Shown piece after piece: positions 16,574-20,809 of a stretch of 20,809 bases of DNA. The notes under the pieces are model-generated. The model saw only the letters and a list, made by a program, of their open reading frames with translations. It did not search any database and was not told where the DNA came from. The stretch comes from an uncultured Mollicutes bacterium (GTDB taxonomy: Bacteria > Bacillota_I > Bacilli_A > RFN20 > CAG-826). Location of the stretch: assembly GCA_900540385.1 (NCBI GenBank), contig UQFY01000024.1:1-20809 (forward strand), given 5' to 3'. A program made the translations under genes and the position numbers. Position 1 is the first letter of the stretch; each line of letters starts with the position of its first letter.

Positions 16574-16600
16574 TAGCCTCCCTCTCGTAGGGAGGCTTTT
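16574..16600 (+). terminator. Intrinsic terminator of the ABC/nuclease operon
   Basis: GCCTCCCT (16576-16583) pairs perfectly with AGGGAGGC (16589-16596) around the loop CTCGT, with one more A-T pair possible at the base, and TTTT follows at 16597-16600. It is the strongest terminator in the window and separates the two operons. Confidence 0.92.
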
Positions 16601-16618
16601 CATATATTAATATATGAA
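16599..16618. repeat. Perfect 20-base palindrome after the terminator
   Basis: TTCATATATTAATATATGAA at 16599-16618 equals its own reverse complement. It overlaps the T-tail of the terminator and lies 28 bases upstream of the next promoter's -35 box. It may be a protein-binding site, a second weak hairpin in RNA, or an AT-rich chance palindrome. Confidence 0.6.
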
Positions 16619-16645
16619 GAAGATGCTTGGTTTGTTCTGCAAGGG

Positions 16646-16674
16646 TTGAAAAATGTCGACATTTTCTTTAAACT
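16646..16674 (+). promoter_or_regulatory. Promoter of the second operon, predicted leaderless
   Basis: TTGAAA (16646-16651) and TAAACT (16669-16674) are 17 bases apart and match the -35 and -10 consensus at four or five positions each. The -10 box ends only 6 bases before the ATG at 16681, so the transcript should start at the start codon. No Shine-Dalgarno precedes that ATG, which agrees. Confidence 0.65.
16650..16665. promoter_or_regulatory. Palindromic operator candidate
   Basis: AAAATGTCGACATTTT is a perfect 16-base palindrome with GC-containing core TGTCGACA. It overlaps the end of the -35 box and fills most of the promoter spacer, so a dimeric repressor bound here would block RNA polymerase. 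The cognate regulator is not evident; the small HTH protein at 1489-1734 is the only regulator in the window, and nothing links the two. Confidence 0.55.
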
Positions 16675-16680
16675 TGCAGT

Positions 16681-17439
16681 ATGAATAAAGCGATTAGAAA
16701 AATATTATTGTTCTCCTCCCTTTTTGTTTTGACGGGATGTGGAGAAACTATAGAGGCTTCTAGCAGTGAAACTTCCGCCTCTTCTGAGATTGTGAATGGA
16801 CAAACTTTAGATAAAGTAATTGGCTCTTTTGAAGAAAACTTGAATTTAAATGTAACGTATAAGTTCTTTGAGCAGGAAAAAGCTCCTGGATGCACGACTG
16901 TTTATACAAAGGATGGCTGTTTTAGCACATATAGGAATTTTGAAGGCGTGTCCAATTCTGGATTGATCAATCTAGATTCTACTGCGGCTGCTGATAAAGG
17001 TGCTGCAGCAGGCGTCTATACCTGGAAAAAAGAAAATAAAGTTTTAGCTTTAGGGGAAAAGATTGGTGAAGGAAGATATCAAGATCTTTACCACACCCCA
17101 TCGGAAATCTCTTTAAAGAAAGCCGAATATATCTCTTCGTTTGTTCCAGAAATTTCAGGTCAAACAAGCGGCAATTATTTCCTTTGCCAAAATCAGGAAG
17201 ATAAAACGATGCTTGTCTCCTTTGCAAAATCGCTTGGCGTATACGCAACAATAATGGGAGTAGAGGGAATGGATTTGAACTATGCAAAAATCTATTTTGG
17301 TCCAACCTCTACAGTGGTAACGATTTCGGTTTATTCTTCTTATAAGGGTGGATATGATCAATTCGAAACTTCGATTATTTGCAATTCTTTTGGAACAGCA
17401 AAAATTGCCGAATTAAATACTTATTTAGGTGCTAAATAA
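16681..17439 (+). CDS. Lipoprotein of unknown function, first gene of the second operon
   Basis: This 252-residue protein has a lipoprotein signal (lipobox LTGC, Cys 20) and a Ser/Thr/Glu-rich linker (about 22-38). The mature part has alternating polar and aromatic residues typical of a beta-rich secreted domain, with two inner Cys residues near 60-80 (GCTTVYTKDGC) that could pair, and two more further on. I do not recognise a family. It lacks a Shine-Dalgarno and is expected to be translated from a leaderless mRNA. Its stop codon overlaps the next start (TAATG), so it is coupled to the nuclease lipoprotein and probably works with it. It could be a substrate-binding or chaperone-like partner, but nothing in the sequence shows this. 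Confidence 0.75.
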   Translation: MNKAIRKILLFSSLFVLTGCGETIEASSSETSASSEIVNGQTLDKVIGSFEENLNLNVTYKFFEQEKAPGCTTVYTKDGCFSTYRNFEGVSNSGLINLDSTAAADKGAAAGVYTWKKENKVLALGEKIGEGRYQDLYHTPSEISLKKAEYISSFVPEISGQTSGNYFLCQNQEDKTMLVSFAKSLGVYATIMGVEGMDLNYAKIYFGPTSTVVTISVYSSYKGGYDQFETSIICNSFGTAKIAELNTYLGAK

Positions 17440-18611
17440 TGAGAAAAACGTTAATTCCATTGCTTACTTTGTTACCAATTTCTCTTTTTGGATGCACGAC
17501 GGGAGAAATGAATTCTTCTTTAGAAGACCTTTCTTTTGAAGAAAATAGCAATGTAATTTTCACGGAATATTTTCAGGGATTATTTACAAATGACAGAGCT
17601 TTTGAAATTGGCAACATTGGCGAAAGCGATGTTTCTCTTTCGGATTATAAAGTGGTCATTTATAAATCTGGAAAATTATCCGAACCATATGAAATTCAAT
17701 TAGAAGGCACTTTAAAAGCAAAACAAACCTTTGTTGTTGCTTATGCTAAAGCAGCCGATTCCATTAAAAGCAAGGCGAATCAAATCGACGATACTTTCCC
17801 AAATATCGGAAAATACCCAATGTCTCTTTTCCACAAAGGGAAATTGGTTGATATGTTAGGGACAATTGGCTACACCTTAACTTGGTGCGATTCCGTGGAT
17901 CTTGTTAGAAAAAATGAATACAAGATTGGTCGTGAAACCTTTATTCCTTATGATTGGATTGGCTATTCAAATATCGATAACGCCAACCAACTTGGAACTT
18001 TAGACTGTCCTTTAAGTGAAGAGGAAATCTTAAAAGGGCCTGGAATTGCTTCCCCATATGATTCTTACCCTTTCTTCAAGGAAAATTCTACGACGCTTGG
18101 TGGAGGTGGATTCATCGATGTTACGGTAACTAGCTATATCGATGGCGATACAACCAAATTTGCCTTCCCTCAATTTGTTAATGATGCTGGATATCGTAAT
18201 GGAACCAGCGTTAGATATGAAAACATTGACACACCCGAAATCTATCATGGTGGTAACTCTCCGGCGATGCCATGGGGAGATGCGGCTAAGGATTTCACAA
18301 AAGGTTTACTAAGCAAAGCCAAAAGAATTCGTTTGCAATCCTTGCCAAATGTCTCTATTACGGAAACATACGGCCGATTATTGCTTTATGTTTGGGCGAG
18401 TAATGAGGCGGAAGGAAATGATTCTTTCTATCTGGTTAATTACGAAATCGTGAAGAATGGCTTTTCTGAAGTGAATTTCTCAGGAGACACTTCTTCTAAA
18501 ATGCTTTATAAAGGGATCTCTTATTACCAGTATATGATTGACGCTCAAAATAAAGCAAAAAAAGAAGGATTGAGGATTCATGGTCAAAAAGATCCAAACT
18601 ATCAATATTAA
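17439..18611 (+). CDS. Lamin-tail-domain / staphylococcal-nuclease lipoprotein
   Basis: This 390-residue lipoprotein (lipobox LFGC, Cys 19) carries two recognisable domains. The first (about 38-150) starts with FTEYFQGLFTNDRAFEIGNI, the classic opening of a lamin-tail domain, a beta-sandwich found on many secreted bacterial nucleases. The second (about 222-385) is a staphylococcal-nuclease domain with all active-site residues present: D237 (YIDGDT), R259, D264 and E267 (RYENIDTPE) and R313 (TYGRLLLYVW). A glycine run (TLGGGGF, about 222-228) separates the two. It should be a membrane-anchored extracellular nuclease. It shares the nuclease fold with the protein at 12593 but has a different accessory domain, so the two may act on different substrates or conditions. 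It starts on the overlapping TAATG of the previous gene. Confidence 0.9.
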   Translation: MRKTLIPLLTLLPISLFGCTTGEMNSSLEDLSFEENSNVIFTEYFQGLFTNDRAFEIGNIGESDVSLSDYKVVIYKSGKLSEPYEIQLEGTLKAKQTFVVAYAKAADSIKSKANQIDDTFPNIGKYPMSLFHKGKLVDMLGTIGYTLTWCDSVDLVRKNEYKIGRETFIPYDWIGYSNIDNANQLGTLDCPLSEEEILKGPGIASPYDSYPFFKENSTTLGGGGFIDVTVTSYIDGDTTKFAFPQFVNDAGYRNGTSVRYENIDTPEIYHGGNSPAMPWGDAAKDFTKGLLSKAKRIRLQSLPNVSITETYGRLLLYVWASNEAEGNDSFYLVNYEIVKNGFSEVNFSGDTSSKMLYKGISYYQYMIDAQNKAKKEGLRIHGQKDPNYQY

Positions 18612-18623
18612 AGAGGCGAGCTT

Positions 18624-19181
18624 ATGAAAATTTATTGTAAGGATTGTTTAAGAAAAAACGACACGAAAGCAAAGACATGTAAGAAATGTGGAAATGAGCT
18701 TTCTAAAAAACTAAATGACGATGAAATTCGTTCTTTTGTTCAAAGACTTCATAAAAAGACGAATGACGTTCGTCACTATATGAGCCATGCCCTTTCTTTC
18801 CTTGTCATTGGCGGGATTTTATTGGTTATCGCCTTTTTCTTCTATTATCTTGCTTTCGGACAAAGCATTGATCCATCCACAAAAGAAAAGATTTATGTTT
18901 TGAACACCGCTTGTTCAGAATTCTGGGTTTCCATGGTTGCTTTAATTGCTGGAGGCACTTTCTTTTTAGGAGGACTTGTTACCGCACTGGTTCTCTATCG
19001 TCAAAAAAGACAGATATTATCTGATATCGACCACGTTAGAGAAAATGGTGATTTAAATGTTCCTACTGTTTCTTTGCTCATCGTTGTTTGGGCAAAAGCC
19101 ATTTGCAAAGGCTTTAGGCATCTTATTTGGCTTATGAAATATAAGGCAAGTGAAAAGAAAGAGAAGAAGGAGGCAAAATAA
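18624..19181 (+). CDS. Zinc-ribbon membrane protein
   Basis: This 185-residue protein begins with a short zinc ribbon, C5-x2-C8 and C19-x2-C22 (CKDC...CKKC), which should bind one zinc ion in the cytoplasm. A charged linker follows, then two membrane segments (about 57-79 and 100-126), and a basic, Lys-rich C-terminus that ends inside the cell. No family beyond 'zinc ribbon plus two membrane segments' is recognisable. It lies 12 bases after the nuclease gene and 2 bases before the next membrane protein gene, so it is part of the operon. Such ribbon proteins often act as assembly or regulatory partners of membrane complexes, which is only a general expectation here. Confidence 0.75.
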   Translation: MKIYCKDCLRKNDTKAKTCKKCGNELSKKLNDDEIRSFVQRLHKKTNDVRHYMSHALSFLVIGGILLVIAFFFYYLAFGQSIDPSTKEKIYVLNTACSEFWVSMVALIAGGTFFLGGLVTALVLYRQKRQILSDIDHVRENGDLNVPTVSLLIVVWAKAICKGFRHLIWLMKYKASEKKEKKEAK

Positions 19182-19183
19182 TT

Positions 19184-19885
19184 ATGGCAGAGACCCGTTT
19201 GGTTTCTTCTTTGGAAGAAGACTCTTTAGTTGAAGAAAAAGAAAAATTCTTTAATTTCGATCGTGACACCATCAAAAGACCGGGTGTTATTTGTCGCCTA
19301 ATTGGCATTTTTGTTTGCTTGTTAGCAATCGTTTTTACCATCGTTTTGCCAACCGTTATGATTGAGTATAAAAGCTATAGCAACTCCACCCAATTTGATA
19401 AAGTTCGCGCTTTAGCTTTCCCAGCTGAAACTATTTATGGACCTAATGCTTTATTTGGTGGGGGATATTATGGGATGTATGTTCGTAGCAATACGGCGAA
19501 AACGGCACATATTCTCATGACCAAACAAGCTTTCTTTAACTGGATCCTTTTTGTTTTGTTACTTTGTTTGCTCGCTTTCGCTGTTCTCGCTTTTTTCGCG
19601 ACCTTCACAAAGAAATTCGAAAAAATGTCCAAATTGGTCATTTTAGGCTTTTCTATTGGTGCGTTTGCTGCTGTTGCAAGCCCTGTCTGGTTTATGGTTA
19701 CCAATTCCATTGGAAATCAGTATGCCGTAGCAACAACAAATCTCTCTAATTATTGGTTCTATGACTCCTTCTATTGCCATTGTGCTTGGGGAGCAATTGT
19801 TGCCGCTATAACTTTTGTTGTCGCAGCCGTTTTGTTTGGTGTTGGTACTGCCTTGGAAAATAAAGGCGGAGAAAGAGGTAGATAA
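19184..19885 (+). CDS. Four-segment membrane protein of unknown function
   Basis: This 233-residue protein has a polar, acidic N-terminus (about 1-33) and four membrane segments, at about 36-58, 117-139, 148-170 and 200-224. The loop between the first two (about 59-115) faces outside if the N-terminus is inside, and contains a Gly/Tyr-rich stretch (GPNALFGGGYYGMY). AAGGAGG at 19167-19173 gives a strong ribosome site 10 bases before the ATG. It is packed 2 bases after the zinc-ribbon gene and 3 bases before a lipoprotein gene, which suggests a membrane assembly with them. I recognise no transporter or enzyme motif. Confidence 0.75.
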   Translation: MAETRLVSSLEEDSLVEEKEKFFNFDRDTIKRPGVICRLIGIFVCLLAIVFTIVLPTVMIEYKSYSNSTQFDKVRALAFPAETIYGPNALFGGGYYGMYVRSNTAKTAHILMTKQAFFNWILFVLLLCLLAFAVLAFFATFTKKFEKMSKLVILGFSIGAFAAVASPVWFMVTNSIGNQYAVATTNLSNYWFYDSFYCHCAWGAIVAAITFVVAAVLFGVGTALENKGGERGR

Positions 19886-19888
19886 TTT

Positions 19889-20728
19889 ATGAACAAGAAA
19901 ATACTTTTGTCTCTTCCTTTTTTGATGGTTTTGTCCTCTTGCAACGTTAACTCTTTCGGGGAAGAAATCCAAAATGAGTCTCAATTTGTAGAAATTGGCG
20001 AGATGACCGATACGAATTTCAATGTCGCAAAGGCGAATCTAGTGTCTGCAAAATCCGATAACGCAAAAGACTCAAGCGTTATCAAAAAGGCAAATCATAA
20101 CGCTGAACTTTATTCTTCTGGAGATTTCGTTTGCGAAACAGACCAAAAGATTCAAGGATTTACAATCCAATATGACGTTGAGACTTATTTCCTTATTAAA
20201 GGGGATAAGAACGGTACCATATCCGAATCTTCTGACTTCTTGACCTCCTATCGTAATCAAACCGTTTCTTTGATTAACGAAGACTATTCCGAAGCGTTAG
20301 GCGCTTATTCTTTCATGAAGAAATTTGCCGGTAAAAATGCGGGAGATGAAGTGGATGGAAAAACCTATTCCACAATCTTCCTTGCTTCTTCTTTAGCGGG
20401 CGATACCTTAGGCTACACCATGAAAATCGAATATGATGTCAAAGGTGGTAAGCGTTTAGAGCAATCCTATATCACTTTGGATAAAGTGAATGATAAATGG
20501 GGCATTTCTTTCTATTCTCATCGAATTACAGATACCTTAGCAGGGCATAGTGGTGGAACAGAAGAATCCTATTATGTTGTCGAATACGTGTTTTCTTGCT
20601 TAACGGATGAGGGTCTTAATCAAAAGAAATTGGCGGCCAAAGGAAACCTTTCAGGCTATTCCTTCTCGGTAAATGGAGTGGCTCCAGAGGCAAAGACTTC
20701 TAACGGAATGCCATTTTCTCAAAAGTAA
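19889..20728 (+). CDS. Lipoprotein of unknown function, last gene of the second operon
   Basis: This 279-residue protein has a short lipoprotein signal (lipobox LSSC, Cys 18). The mature part is polar and rich in Ser, Lys, Asp and Tyr, with alternating strands that suggest a single beta-rich domain (for example FTIQYDVETYFLIKG, KIEYDVKGGKRLEQSYITL). One further Cys pair is possible (CETDQ near 80 and FSCL near 233). I do not recognise a family. It begins 3 bases after the stop of the four-segment membrane protein with AGAGGT as a weak ribosome site, so it is co-transcribed. No strong terminator follows inside the window; only a weak AT hairpin before a T-run near 20755 is seen. Confidence 0.75.
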   Translation: MNKKILLSLPFLMVLSSCNVNSFGEEIQNESQFVEIGEMTDTNFNVAKANLVSAKSDNAKDSSVIKKANHNAELYSSGDFVCETDQKIQGFTIQYDVETYFLIKGDKNGTISESSDFLTSYRNQTVSLINEDYSEALGAYSFMKKFAGKNAGDEVDGKTYSTIFLASSLAGDTLGYTMKIEYDVKGGKRLEQSYITLDKVNDKWGISFYSHRITDTLAGHSGGTEESYYVVEYVFSCLTDEGLNQKKLAAKGNLSGYSFSVNGVAPEAKTSNGMPFSQK

Positions 20729-20741
20729 GCGTGAATTCTTA

Positions 20742-20800
20742 AACTAAATTCCGGTTTTTCTAATTTCATCCTTTTTATCGAACTAAATTCCACATTTTTC
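20742..20800. repeat. Two-copy direct repeat at the window edge
   Basis: AACTAAATTCC occurs at 20742-20752 and again at 20781-20791, a 39-base period. Each copy is followed after 2-3 bases by TTTTTC. The 81 bases after the last gene hold only this repeat and T-rich sequence. It may continue to the right, which the window does not show. Confidence 0.6.
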
Positions 20801-20809
20801 CATAAAAAC

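Noticed and set aside
1..20809. CRISPR arrays, tRNA or rRNA genes, insertion sequences, prophage genes
   Set aside because: Looked for regularly spaced repeats, cloverleaf-like segments, transposase or integrase motifs and terminal inverted repeats; none was seen apart from the two-copy repeat at the right edge.

Overview
The window looks like a chromosomal segment from a low-GC, Gram-positive-type bacterium, probably from the Bacilli/Mycoplasmatota side of the tree (wall-poor or uncultured gut lineages such as RF39- or Acholeplasma-like groups). The reasons are AT-rich codon use, ATG starts, many lipoproteins with a Cys lipobox, RDD membrane proteins and no sign of outer-membrane machinery. 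TGA is used once as a real stop (5275-5277) and Trp is encoded by TGG, so the standard bacterial code applies and classical mycoplasmas are unlikely. The lineage is an inference, not something read directly from a marker gene.

Left part (1-6304). Tandem hairpins that end an upstream gene are followed by an RDD-family membrane protein (97-1476), a convergent 81-residue solo helix-turn-helix protein (1489-1734, minus strand), a multi-OB-fold lipoprotein (1923-3986) and an overlapping pair of further RDD proteins (4066-5277 and 5252-6304). All three RDD proteins carry a large extracytoplasmic insert between the first and second membrane segments.

Middle part (6342-16600). One operon starts at a good sigma-A-type promoter (6342-6370) and ends at a clear intrinsic terminator (16574-16600). 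It encodes a complete CUT1-type ABC importer: ATPase, two permeases, and two tandem paralogous substrate-binding lipoproteins. These are followed by a surface lipoprotein with an intact staphylococcal-nuclease active site plus OB-like domains, and by a large OB/Ig-like lipoprotein. A nuclease, probable nucleic-acid-binding folds and an importer in one operon suggest a system that degrades extracellular nucleic acid and imports a product of it. That link is inferred from gene order and domains.

Right part (16646-20809). A second, tightly packed five-gene operon begins at a promoter whose -10 box lies 6 bases before the ATG. A perfect 16-base palindrome overlaps the -35 box and spacer, which looks like a repressor operator. 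The operon encodes an unknown lipoprotein, a lamin-tail-domain/nuclease lipoprotein with a second intact nuclease active site, a zinc-ribbon membrane protein, a four-segment membrane protein and another unknown lipoprotein. The window ends in a short AT-rich stretch with an 11-base direct repeat. No tRNA, rRNA, CRISPR array, transposase or phage gene was seen, and no gap between genes exceeds 300 bases.
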